Below are positions 34,587 to 44,149 of a DNA stretch of 64,000 bases, piece by piece. The stretch is taken from positions 26,464,164 to 26,528,163 of the forward strand of contig NW_021941229.1 of NCBI RefSeq assembly GCF_902148845.1, written 5' to 3'. The DNA comes from Salarias fasciatus (taxonomy: Eukaryota; Chordata; Actinopteri; Blenniiformes; Blenniidae). Position numbers and translations under genes: made by a program. The notes beneath the pieces are model-generated. The model was not told where the DNA came from, ran no database searches, and worked only from the letters and a program-made list of their open reading frames with translations. Position 1 is the stretch's first letter. Every line of letters begins with the position of its first letter.

Positions 34587-34751
34587 ATACTTACCTGGCA
34601 GGGGAGAAACCATGATCAAGAAGGTGGTTCACCCAGGGCAAGGCTCAACCATTGCACTCTGGGTTGTGCTGACCCTTGCGAATTCCCCAAATGTGGGAAT
34701 CTCGACTGCATAATTTCTGGTAGTGGGGGACTGCGTGCGCGCTCTCCCCTG
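34587..34751 (+). ncRNA. rnu1: U1 snRNA copy 22 (majority sequence)
   Basis: Majority sequence; last copy before the LINE, which inserted 259 bp downstream. Confidence 0.95.
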
Positions 34752-34914
34752 AACTGTTGTACAATGACAAGTACTTGATTTCAATGCTGTTGTGCTGATG
34801 CTGTGGAGGTTGTATCTCAAATCTCTGTATCGGGTGAAACCTGAATAGACTTCTTGCTCAAGATATGCGGATAACTTTTGTCATTTGCAGGTTTTTCCCT
34901 GGGCATGTTGACAA

Positions 34915-35010
34915 CCAGAGTTGTGCCACTGGAGCAAATGAACACTCTGTGAACTACTTTGAGCAAAACAAAGCAGCCTGAAGGGTGCACTTAGCTGCTC
35001 TCTCCACCAG
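34915..35010. repeat. Left copy of 96-bp direct repeat flanking the LINE
   Basis: U1 spacer sequence from CCAGAGTTGTGCC to CTCTCCACCAG, repeated at 38701-38796 with one difference (CTTAGCT versus CTTACCT). Confidence 0.85.
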
Positions 35011-38000
35011 GATATGACTGTTTGCGTAACGACAGAATTAGTAATCCTGGAGGGGGTTGTGCCACTTTTATAAAAGAAGAGTTTCAGTATAAACGATGTG
35101 ATTTTGATGGTTCGCTTGAATGTTTGATCACAGAAGTGTGGGGTACAGAGGGGAAATTTCATATTGTTAATTGTTACAACCCACCCAATCCCTTGATGCT
35201 TTCAGATTTAGAGGAAGTGGTGGAGAAAACTGGACCACGGACTATATGGGTTGGAGATTTTAACGCTCACAACCCACTGTGGGGTAGCCAGGTAAGGGAC
35301 TCAAATGGTTTGGTGGTTGAAGATCTTTTGGACAGGAGCGGCTTAGTAATTTTAAATACTGGTACTCCAACACGTATTGATGTAAACTCAGGTAAAACCT
35401 CTTGCCTTGATCTGACTTTGGTTTCTCCCAACTTGGCCAGTATAGCAGAATGGAAGGTTCTGAATGACACAGTTGGCAGTGACCATTTCCCTGTAAAAAC
35501 GACAATTGCAAAATCCTTCATAAAGGAGGCTCGGGATAGACTTCCTCGGTTTGATTATGCCCGTGCAGACTGGGAAAAATTCAGAAAATGTACAAATGAT
35601 GGCCTGACGAATGTAAACAGTGAGGATTCAATTGACATCATGTGTGATTCATTAACAGAGATGATTGTTAGGGTGGCCTCTGAGACCATACCATGCAGAA
35701 GGGCCCCTCGAGATCGGGTTATTGTGCCTTGGTGGAACGAGGAGTGTGAAAAAGCTGTGAGAAAAAGGAAAAAAGCATTTAGAACAGTAAGGAAAAAACC
35801 GACTCTAGAAAATGTGGTTGAATATAAAAAGTGCAGAGCTTTTGCTCGTAAAACTATTAAAAAAGAGAGAAAGAAAAGTTGGAGAGACTTCTGTGGCACG
35901 TTGGGCCCTAAGACCCCAATCAGGCAGGTGTGGTCAAGGATCCATAGAATGTCGGGGAAAATTACAAGCTCTTCTATGCCTGTCCTGAAGGAAGGTGGGA
36001 GAGAGGCAGTTTCAAGTAAAGAAAAGGCCGATATGTGTGTCAAAGTGTTCCAGGATGTCCATAATGCAAAATTTTTGGGGGAAGAAATTCTTAAGCTTCG
36101 AGATGAGTTTCTGCTGACCCAAGGCTGGAAGTTAGCCCGTGGTGCTGAGTCTACAGATATGAATAATCCTGTTAATTTGTATTTCTCTTTTAGAGAGATA
36201 AAGGATGCAGTAGAAGCTGGAGCAAATTCTTCACCGGGTCCAGATCAGATAAGTTATAAGCTGCTGCAGCATCTTGAGGTACCTGTACTTCATGAGATCC
36301 TTGTGTTATGTAACTATGTCTGGGAGGCCGGCGCGTTGCCAAAAGAATGGAAGCACGCTTTAATTGTACCTATTTGTAAGCCAGGAAAGGACCCTTCCGC
36401 TCCCTCTTCTTACAGACCCATAGCCCTCACCTCTGTGCTGTGTAAGGTGATGGAGCGAATGGTTACGAACAGGCTTGTCTACTTTTTGGAGGTCTCTGGG
36501 TTTTTCGTTAGTTATCAGAATGGTTTTAGAATAGGAAGAAATTCAATGGATTCAGTAGGAGTTCTAGACCAGGACATAAGAAAAGCGATTATCAATAAAG
36601 AATCACTGCTCGCAGTTTTTATTGATATTGAAAAAGCGTATGATAGTTTGTGGCGTGAGGGTTTATTGATTAAATTATTTGATGCAGGGGTTAGGGGAAG
36701 AATGTTCTCCTGGATTAAGGATTTTCTAAACAATAGATCAATTCAAGTGAGGGTGAACTGTGAATGTTCTGAAAAGGTTAGTATTTTGAACGGTACTCCT
36801 CAGGGATCAGTAATTAGTCCTGTGCTTTTTAATGTAATGATTAATGATATTTTCAAAAATATTGACTCAAGATTTGGAAAATCCCTCTTTGCTGATGATG
36901 GCGCAATTTGGCGCAGAGGCAAGAACGTAGATCTGTTAATTGAGCATACTCAGATTGCTTTGGATCAATTAGTTCAGTGGGCAAATCAGTGGGGCTTTAA
37001 GATTTCTATCTCAAAGAGTAATTTCATGATATTTGGTTTTAAAAAGAAAACTCCAGAAAGTACATTGTTTTTATATGATCACCCACTGGAAAGGGTCAAA
37101 ACATTTAAATTTTTAGGTATGTGGATGGATGAAAGGCTTACATGGAACTGCCATATTGAAAAAGTCATCTGTAAATGTGAAAAGATCATCAATATTCTTC
37201 GCAGTTTGGCCAGCACGGATTGGGGGGCAGACCGTCTAACTTTGCAAGTGATATTTAGAGCGATGTTGAGGTCTACTTTGGATTATGGCTGTTTTGTGTA
37301 TGGAGCTGCATCTAAGTCCAGCTTGGCGAAACTGGATAGAATACAGGCTAAAGCATTAAGGGTCTGCTCAGGGGCTTTTAGAACGACACCGATTCCGGCT
37401 TTATTAGTTGAGATGGGAGAGACTCCGTTGGGAATGCGAAGGCAGAAACTCGGGCTTCAGTACTGGGCTAGACTAGCTGGGTTGGGGCATGATTCGAGTG
37501 CAAAGAGTCTCCTGGGAGAATGCTGGGAGTTCGGAAAAAACATGAGACGGGCTAATTATCTGAGCTCAATATGTCGGGCTGCTTGTGAGCTGGGGCTGAG
37601 CAAGCAAAATGTGACTAGCATAGTATGGTCCCCTATCCCTCCTTGGCTCCTACCAGATCCAGAAGTGCAGCTTGACCTGTTGGGTCAGAATAAGGAAAGA
37701 GTTTGCCAACAAGTGAATGAATTTATTTCAAGGAGTGACTCAGGGTATTTTATTTTTACAGATGGGTCCAAGGATCCAACCTCAGGAAAAGCTGGCTTTG
37801 GAGTTTACATAATGAATAAGGAGATTAGGAAAAATATGCGAGTATCTAATAATGTGTCTGTTCTTTCTACTGAACTGTTGGCAATCTGGTGGGCCTTGGA
37901 TTGGATCGAGCGGAATAAACCTGAGCTATCGTACATTTTTTCTGACTCTTCAGCTGCAATTCATTCTATAGCTGGTGGAATTTCAGGAGAGCGCTCTGAT

Positions 38001-38700
38001 ATAATCCTTGAAATTTTGAGCTGCTTGCGTAGAATTGAACAGTCTGGCTGTGCGGTAATTTTTGTGTGGATCCCTGGCCATTCAGGTATATATGGAAATG
38101 AAACTGCGGATAATCTTGCTAAAGACTCTCTTCTTCATAGTGAGGTGGAATATGAAATGGGCCTTGGGAAGCTGGAGTGCATCTCTCTTTTTAAAAATGA
38201 AATAGACAAACAATGGCAAACAAAGTGGGATAAGGAAACTAAAGGTAGAGTATATTTTAGCTGTCAGCCCGGAGTTAAAAATTGTAGGCCACTGATGGAC
38301 ATCAGATCAAGTCAAATAAAAATTACTCGCATAAGACTGGGGCATTGTGGGCTTGCTGCCTATTTAAATGTATTAGGAAAGCATCAGAGTGGCTTGTGTC
38401 AGTGTGGGGAAGCTGAAACCATTATCCATGTATTATTTTCTTGTGTGTGTTACAGTGTGGAGAGGCGGGTTTTATATAAAGAACTATCTCAATTTGGAAT
38501 AACAGTCTTTTCTTTTAAGTCGTTATTTTCTGCTGGTAGCAATTCTTGCTTGATTGACAATGCTGTGATTAAGTTTTTGCGAGCCACCAACCTCTACTCC
38601 AGAGTCTAAAGTGTGAACTGATGTTGACTACTTAACCTGAAGGGGCAGCATTGCGCTAAATCAGCGTACAGCCTGCCGGAAATCATTAGAAGAAGAAGAA
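35011..38700 (+). mobile_element. 5'-truncated LINE, I/Nimb-like, with RNase H
   Basis: The element begins inside the endonuclease domain and ends in a (GAA)n tail at 38690-38700, so it is 5'-truncated as expected from target-primed reverse transcription. The single frame is open for 1,195 codons, which points to a recent insertion. It is flanked by 96-bp direct copies of U1 spacer sequence (34915-35010 and 38701-38796) with one mismatch. Confidence 0.88.
35022..38609 (+). CDS. LINE ORF2: endonuclease (partial), reverse transcriptase, RNase H
   Basis: The start is not the true one; the frame enters within an APE-type endonuclease. Visible parts: VGDFNAHNPLWG (about residue 77) and GSDHFPV (about 152) of the endonuclease; RT motifs at about 435-640 (SYRPIALTSVLCKVMERM, FIDIEKAYDSLW, NGTPQGSVISPVLFN, catalytic FADD); and RNase H at about 905-1030 (FTDGSKDP, STELLAIWWAL, FSDSSAAIHSI, PGHSGIYGNETAD). 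A C-terminal Cys/His cluster (CQCGEAETIIHVLFSC) closes the protein. An RNase H after RT places it in the I superfamily. RT and RNase H look catalytically complete, but without the endonuclease N terminus it is unlikely to be autonomous. Confidence 0.88.
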   Translation: MRNDRISNPGGGCATFIKEEFQYKRCDFDGSLECLITEVWGTEGKFHIVNCYNPPNPLMLSDLEEVVEKTGPRTIWVGDFNAHNPLWGSQVRDSNGLVVEDLLDRSGLVILNTGTPTRIDVNSGKTSCLDLTLVSPNLASIAEWKVLNDTVGSDHFPVKTTIAKSFIKEARDRLPRFDYARADWEKFRKCTNDGLTNVNSEDSIDIMCDSLTEMIVRVASETIPCRRAPRDRVIVPWWNEECEKAVRKRKKAFRTVRKKPTLENVVEYKKCRAFARKTIKKERKKSWRDFCGTLGPKTPIRQVWSRIHRMSGKITSSSMPVLKEGGREAVSSKEKADMCVKVFQDVHNAKFLGEEILKLRDEFLLTQGWKLARGAESTDMNNPVNLYFSFREIKDAVEAGANSSPGPDQISYKLLQHLEVPVLHEILVLCNYVWEAGALPKEWKHALIVPICKPGKDPSAPSSYRPIALTSVLCKVMERMVTNRLVYFLEVSGFFVSYQNGFRIGRNSMDSVGVLDQDIRKAIINKESLLAVFIDIEKAYDSLWREGLLIKLFDAGVRGRMFSWIKDFLNNRSIQVRVNCECSEKVSILNGTPQGSVISPVLFNVMINDIFKNIDSRFGKSLFADDGAIWRRGKNVDLLIEHTQIALDQLVQWANQWGFKISISKSNFMIFGFKKKTPESTLFLYDHPLERVKTFKFLGMWMDERLTWNCHIEKVICKCEKIINILRSLASTDWGADRLTLQVIFRAMLRSTLDYGCFVYGAASKSSLAKLDRIQAKALRVCSGAFRTTPIPALLVEMGETPLGMRRQKLGLQYWARLAGLGHDSSAKSLLGECWEFGKNMRRANYLSSICRAACELGLSKQNVTSIVWSPIPPWLLPDPEVQLDLLGQNKERVCQQVNEFISRSDSGYFIFTDGSKDPTSGKAGFGVYIMNKEIRKNMRVSNNVSVLSTELLAIWWALDWIERNKPELSYIFSDSSAAIHSIAGGISGERSDIILEILSCLRRIEQSGCAVIFVWIPGHSGIYGNETADNLAKDSLLHSEVEYEMGLGKLECISLFKNEIDKQWQTKWDKETKGRVYFSCQPGVKNCRPLMDIRSSQIKITRIRLGHCGLAAYLNVLGKHQSGLCQCGEAETIIHVLFSCVCYSVERRVLYKELSQFGITVFSFKSLFSAGSNSCLIDNAVIKFLRATNLYSRV

Positions 38701-38796
38701 CCAGAGTTGTGCCACTGGAGCAAATGAACACTCTGTGAACTACTTTGAGCAAAACAAAGCAGCCTGAAGGGTGCACTTACCTGCTCTCTCCACCAG
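38701..38796. repeat. Right copy of 96-bp direct repeat flanking the LINE
   Basis: It resumes the U1 spacer immediately after the GAA tail, at the same base where the left copy begins. This makes it either an unusually long target-site duplication or the trace of a recombination. Confidence 0.85.
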
Positions 38797-39180
38797 ATGT
38801 CCCTGTGTGCGTTCCTGCATTTGTGTTCAATGATTCCCGGTGATTTGCAAAGCACCATGTCAAGGTAAACCACTGCTGCGAAGCGCAGATGTTGCGGTAG
38901 TCAGGATATCTGGAGTGTTTGGCCAAGAGGATGGAGGTTGTTTGCATGTTATTTTGTTTGCTGATTTGACATTTCTATCGATATTTATTTGATTTTGTTT
39001 GTCCTTGATGTGATATGGTCTGACTGTGAACTCGGTAACTTGTTTGTGTGACGCCGCGATTTGAGATGCAGCGGCCCCTGGTGGAGGGAGTGCTGCTGCA
39101 TTTATGCCAGAGTGATTTTGCACCGCGGTTGAGTCGGACTTGTTTGTGATACAGTAGATGGGGTTTGGGCAGTGTCAGTC

Positions 39181-39345
39181 ATACTTACCTGGCAGGGGAA
39201 AAACCATGATCAAGAAGGTGGTTCACCCAGGGCAAGGCTCAACCATTGCACTCTGGGTTGTGCTGACCCTTGCGAATTCCCCAAATGTGGGAATCTCGAC
39301 TGCATAATTTCTGGTAGTGGGGGACTGCGTGCGCGCTCTCCCCTG
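39181..39345 (+). ncRNA. rnu1: U1 snRNA copy 23 (stem-loop 1 variant)
   Basis: A single G-to-A change gives GGCAGGGGAAAAACC in the 5' strand of stem 1. Otherwise majority sequence. Confidence 0.93.
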
Positions 39346-39975
39346 AACTATTGTACAATGACAAGTACTTGATTTCAATGCTGTGGAGGTTGTATCTCAT
39401 ATCTCTGTATAGGGTGAAACCTGAATAGACTTCTTGCTCAAGAAATGCGGATAACTTTTGTCATTTGCAAGTTTTTCCCTGGGCATGTTGACAACCAGAG
39501 TTGTGCCACTGGAGCAAATGAACACTCTGTGAACTACTTTGAGCAAAACAAAGCAGCCTGAAGGGTGCACTTAGCTGCTCTCTCCACCAGATGTCCCTGT
39601 GTGCGTTCCTGCATTTGTGTTCAATGATTCCCGGTGATTTGCAAAGCACCATGTCAAGGTAAACCACTGCTGCGAAGCGCAGATGTTGCGGTGGTCAGGA
39701 TATCTGGAGTGTTTGGCCAAGAGGATGGAGGTTGTTTGCATGTTATTTTGTTTGCTGATTTGACATTTCTATCGATATTTATTTGATTTTGTTTGTCCTT
39801 GATGTGATATGGTCTGACTGTGAACTCGGTAACTTGTTTGTGTGACGCCGCGATTTGAGATGCAGCGGCCCCTGGTGGAGGGAGTGCTGCTGCATTTATG
39901 CCAGAGTGATTTTGCACCGCGGTTGAGTCGGACTTGTTTGTGATACAGTAGATGGGGTTTTGGGCAGTGTCAGTC

Positions 39976-40140
39976 ATACTTACCTGGCAGGGGAGAAACC
40001 ATGATCAAGAAGGTGGTTCACTCAGGGCAAGGCTCAACCATTGCACTCTGGGTTGTGCTGACCCTTGCGAATTCCCCGAATGTGGGAATCTCGACTGCAT
40101 AATTTCTGGTAGTGGGGGACTGCGTGCGCGCTCTCCCCTG
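39976..40140 (+). ncRNA. rnu1: U1 snRNA copy 24 (variant)
   Basis: It has GTTCACTCAGG in the 3' strand of stem 1 and CCCCGAATG in loop 3. Both are isolated changes not seen elsewhere. Confidence 0.92.
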
Positions 40141-40769
40141 AACTATTGTACAATGACAAGTACTTGATTTCAATGCTGTGGAGGTTGTATCTCATATCTC
40201 TGTATAGGGTGAAACCTGAATAGACTTCTTGCTCAAGAAATGCGGATGACTTTTGTCATTTGCAAGTTTTTCCCTGGGCATGTTGACAACCAGAGTTGTG
40301 CCACTGGAGCAAATGAACACTCTGTGAACTACTTTGAGCAAAACAAAGCAGCCTGAAGGGTGCATTTAGCTGCTCTCTCCACCAGATGTCCCTGTGTGCG
40401 TTCCTGCATTTGTGTTCAATGATTCCCGGTGATTTGCAAAGCACCATGTCAAGGTAAACCACTGCTGCGAAGCGCAGATGTTGCGGTGGTCAGGATATCT
40501 GGAGTGTTTGGCCAAGAGGATGGAGGTTGTTTGCATGTTATTTTGTTTGCTGATTTGACATTTCTATCGATATTTATTTGATTTTGTTTGTCCTTGATGT
40601 GATATGGTCTGACTGTGAACTCGGTAACTTGTTTGTGTGACGCCGCGATTTGAGATGCAGCGGCCCCTGGTGGAGGGAGTGCTGCTGCATTTATGCCAGA
40701 GTGATTTTGCACCGCGGTTGAGTCGGACTTGTTTGTGATACAGTAGATGGGGTTTGGGCAGTGTCAGTC

Positions 40770-40934
40770 ATACTTACCTGGCAGGGGAGAAACCATGATC
40801 AAGAAGGTGGTTCACCCAGGGCAAGGCTCAACCATTGCACTCTGGGTTGTGCTGACCCTTGCGAATTCCCCAAATGTGGGAATCTCGACTGCATAATTTC
40901 TGGTAGTGGGGGACTGCGTGCGCGCTCTCCCCTG
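40770..40934 (+). ncRNA. rnu1: U1 snRNA copy 25 (majority sequence, last copy)
   Basis: Majority sequence; rightmost complete U1 of the array. Confidence 0.95.
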
Positions 40935-41496
40935 AACTATTGTACAATGACAAGTACTTGATTTCAATGCTGTGGAGGTTGTATCTCATATCTCTGTATA
41001 GGGTGAAACCTGAATAGACTTCTTGCTCAAGAAATGCGGATAACTTTTGTCATTTGCAAGTTTTTCCCTGGGCATGTTGACAACCAGAGTTGTGCCACTG
41101 GAGCAAATGAACACCCTGTGAACTACCTTGAGCAAAACAAAGCAGCCTGAAGGGTGCACTCTCCACCAGATGTCCCTGGGTGCGTTCCTGCATTTGTGTT
41201 CAATGATTCCCGGTGATTTGCAAAGCACCATGTCAAGGTAAACCACTGCTGCGAAGCGCAGATGTTGCGGTGGTCAGGATATCTGGAGTGTTTGGCCAAG
41301 AGGATGGAGGTTGTTTGCATGTTATTTTGTTTGCTGATTTGACATTTCTATCGATATTTATTTGATTTTGTTTGTCCTTGATGTGATATGGTCTGACTGT
41401 GAACTCGGTAACTTGTTTGTGTGACGCCGCGATTTGAGATGCAGCGGCCCCTGGTGGAGGGAGTGCTGCTGCATTTATGCCAGAGTGATTTTGCAC
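40935..41496 (+). repeat. Terminal array unit lacking its U1 gene
   Basis: The spacer, octamer-like motif and CTCF-like motif are present. The unit stops abruptly after GTGATTTTGCAC, at the start of the PSE-like motif, and joins unrelated transposon sequence at 41497. This marks the right edge of the array. Confidence 0.85.
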
Positions 41497-41995
41497 TGGC
41501 CCAAAATGGCTGCAGCGATGCACCGTGATGCACTGCGGACCTCGCCGGAACCTCCCGGTTGCTGAAGCAGACAAAATCATCGCTGACCTGAGGGAGGACA
41601 CATGCCGGCTGTCGGAGAAGCTCAGGGTGAAAGACGATCTGCTGACTAAGACCCAGGAGGTGGAGCCATCTCTGGTCATCTCGTCATTCATGGCCGCTGC
41701 CGCTCCAGCACCCTGGGCTCCTTCCTGCTCGGTGCCGGACCACCGTTCATGGGCATAAGTGGTGGTGCAGGGCAATCACCAGCCTAAGCCCATCGCAGCT
41801 CCAACTCCACTACGCCTTTTCAACCGCTTAAATGTCCTGACACAGCAGGACGGTGACGACGCGGCGGGTGGTGAAGGTCTGCTGCGATTTCTGCTGTTCC
41901 CGCGTCCTTCGGCGGGTCCACGGCTCGCCGCCACGGCCACAACAACCCAGAAGCCATGTTTGTCAGACACCACTACAGTCCTCCATCCTGCTAGG
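41497..41995 (+). pseudogene. LINE ORF1-like fragment
   Basis: Two short frames read EADKIIADLREDTCRLSEKLRVKDDLL and, after a stop, VVVQGNHQPKPIA...TPLRLFNRLNVLTQQDGDDA. I recall this pairing from the N-terminal half of ORF1 proteins of fish CR1/L2-type LINEs, upstream of their esterase domain. It is a broken fragment with no esterase part. The family assignment rests on memory. Confidence 0.4.
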
Positions 41996-42084
41996 TCCCG
42001 ACCTCATCGCTCCGCCGCGGCCCCGGAGCCAGATCACTCCGCCGCGGTCCTGGAGCCGGACCGGTCCCTGTCGGTCCCGGAACA

Positions 42085-42563
42085 GCACCGTTCCACCGTC
42101 TTCTGCAGGAGCTGCACCTGGATGGCCGGTTCAAGTGTTACTTCAGGCTGACACCCGGTTTCCACCAGAAGCGGTGAAAAAAATGTGATCTCGCACGCCT
42201 CTCGCCGCTCGCCTTGGCATCACACCAACTGTTTTGCGTGGTTGGAGCCCTGCTGCCCTACGTCAGCACGTCCGTGACGACCTCCACGCTGATAGGCTGT
42301 CCTGGCGCAAATTCGCTTGAAAAGTTCAATTATTTCAACTCGAGTGACCAGCAACGAGTGATGAAGCGGCGGGCTTTGGGTGGCGAGCGGCGGGAGGCGA
42401 CAAGTGGCCGTGCAAATCAACAGGCGCATGGATTTTTCGCTGGAAACACTCGCCGCCTGCCCCACGCCGCTCAAGATTGAGCAACAATCGCGTCATTACA
42501 TTGACTTTGTATGTAATCTCATCGTGTGAAAAATTCACGTCGCGTCCGGTGGAAACACATGTT
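42085..42563 (-). mobile_element. Harbinger-like fragment related to 8391-9391, opposite orientation
   Basis: The right end CGCGTCCGGTGGAAACACA (about 42543-42561) matches the terminal repeat of the left-flank element, and the adjoining 200 bp match its left end in reverse complement. A short + frame (ELHLDGRFKCYFRLTPGFHQK, about 42110-42173, by translation) corresponds to the same transposase region. The left terminal repeat is missing. Confidence 0.6.
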
Positions 42564-42589
42564 ACAGCTGCTGCCTCTGTCTGTTTAGT

Positions 42590-43440
42590 GTGTGATCCTG
42601 TTTGTCTCCCCCAGGTGTCCAGTTGTGGTGTTTTTCCTTTCTTTCCAGCTCTTCATCCAAGACCTCACCTGTCCTGCCAGCAATCAGTCCTGGACACCTG
42701 TCTCCAATCATCCCGTCAGCCAATCAACCAATCATCCTCAAGTCCTGCCCCTATATATTGCTTTGTTCCTGTGTTTGTTGGGGCTGTCTGTCTGAGAGAG
42801 AGGGAGAGATCACTTGATCTTGTGGAGAGCAGTTTGATGCTCTGACTGAAGTTTTGAGACTTCTTGTTTTTCCCTCCTTAGCCAGCCTGTTGTTTGAGGG
42901 CCTATTTTTTTTAAACCCACCTGTCCCCTCCTAGTGTATTTTATAGTCTTCCCCATTTTTCTGTATTGTCTTCTTCCTTGGAGAAGGGCTCCAGGTAAGA
43001 CACCCCAGGGTCTACATTTCAGCATGTAGGAAAAATCCTGTCTATATACACTAGGTAAGCGTGGGCGGCTGCCACGACCTTTTGTAGCAGACAGGTAAGG
43101 TTCCGGTGAGGGTCCAGTTAGTTAGTTAGGATTAATCACTGGTTTAAGGTAGTTAGGGTCACAGGGTTAGGGTTAGGGGAAGCTTAGGGTCTTTTGTGTT
43201 TAGTGGCACCGCCCACAGGGCCCTTCTCCCACGTCCTCCTGCCCTCCATTAGTTCTCCCCATTTTTGCTTTTTGTTTAAAGCCTACTGGCTGCATTCTGG
43301 CATTTTTGTTGTATCTTGTGAATTTGTTTGTAACGCTGTTTCTGTTTAATTATATCTTTTGTTATATAAATTCCCCTTTTCCCTTGGAAAAGGCCACCTA
43401 AGGTCTTTGTGTTGTTTACCTTGTTTTGCCTGCACTCCAC
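42590..43440. other. Unclassified repeat-like stretch with promoter-like motifs
   Basis: CCAAT-type motifs (CAGCCAATCAACCAATCA, about 42717) precede TATATATTGC (about 42754). Further on are C/T-rich segments and two TTAGGG copies (about 43160). It could be a long terminal repeat remnant or another mobile promoter; no coding frame is seen. Confidence 0.25.
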
Positions 43441-43539
43441 CGAGAAGCCTATTTACATCCGCCCAGTGGGCCTGCGCATAAGCGTTGCGTTTTCCCCCCC
43501 GCTCCTGGCTTGGCCATTCTTAACAACTGTAAGGGGGGA

Positions 43540-43785
43540 CGTAACAACACAATGTATGAGTGTGAGCCGGAAAGACGTGGTAACATGTTCAATGATGCAA
43601 TGCATTGTTTTTTCAGTAAAAGAGAAGAACTGAACGTTCGTTTCCGCGCATGTTTGTTGACCGCGCAGCCACTTTAAAAACCGAAACTGATACCCGTACG
43701 CACGTCTCTTGTTCGGTACCAGTATATACTGAAGTTTTTCGGTCGGTACCACTGAGATACCGTTAAACGGTACCCAGCCCTAGTT
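43540..43785. mobile_element. MITE remnant ending in CGGTACCCAGCCCTA
   Basis: The right end, read in reverse, is TAGGGCTGGGTACCG, a common fish DNA-transposon terminus. The interior (GTGAGCCGGAAAGACGTGGT and following) is related to 48640-48725. The left end was not identified. Confidence 0.45.
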
Positions 43786-44149
43786 CTTAGCTCTTCCAGC
43801 TCCACACGCTGCATCTCTCATCGTTTGCTTTCGTTTGTACCTGCTTTGTCTTCTTCTTCTGTGGTAATGGCGGTCGCTGGCAGCTTTTAGGCTCATTGCC
43901 GCCACCTAGATTGGAGTCAGAACTCGCCTTTTTTTTTTTAACTCACTCATGTATTCGTCGTGTGACTGTGTGTACTGACCCGTGACCCTCGTACCGTGAC
44001 GGTACGAGACGAATACAAATACGGTTACACTCCTAATAACCGGCAATATAAACCGCCTCTCAACAAGACAATGTTCGTCAAATAACGCGAGGACTGGGTT
44101 CTAGATCACAGGAAGGACGGTGACCCCTCTGAAAACTATGGAGGAAAAT
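43786..44149. other. No gene seen
   Basis: Contains TCTTCTTCTTC and a T run, plus GTACCGTGACGGTACGAG, a short palindromic motif at about 43991. Nothing else was recognised. Confidence 0.4.

Larger units (their letters stand above)
10235..41496 (+). repeat. Tandem U1 snRNA gene array, unit about 0.79-0.81 kb, interrupted by three transposable elements
   Basis: Successive U1 starts are spaced 789-809 bp apart. Blocks are 10235-21749, 23123-23719, 29210-35010 and 38701-41496; the gaps are later transposon insertions. Each unit carries, in order, a spacer, an octamer-like element, a CTCF-like motif, a PSE-like motif, the U1 RNA and a possible 3' box. Much of the spacing difference comes from a roughly 10-bp indel (ACTTAGCTGCTCTC versus ACTCTC) in the spacer. 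Open frames seen repeatedly in the unit on both strands are by-products of the repeat and contain no recognisable domain. Tandem U1 arrays are known in amphibians, sea urchins and fish. Confidence 0.95.

Noticed and set aside
10934-40961. Conserved small proteins (66 aa +, 87 aa -, 86 aa -, 65 aa -) repeated through the array
   Set aside because: They are conserved only because the DNA unit is. The + frame starts 9 bp before the U1 RNA and runs through it; no domain or codon-level constraint is seen.
10235-41496. CRISPR array or plain satellite DNA
   Set aside because: The units are about 800 bp with no short spacer pattern, and each contains a recognisable U1 RNA gene.
42590-43100. Long terminal repeat of a retroelement
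   Set aside because: CCAAT and TATA-like motifs are suggestive, but I could not identify paired ends or a target duplication, so I left it unclassified.
43155-43180. Telomere-like sequence
   Set aside because: Only two TTAGGG copies, within unrelated sequence.
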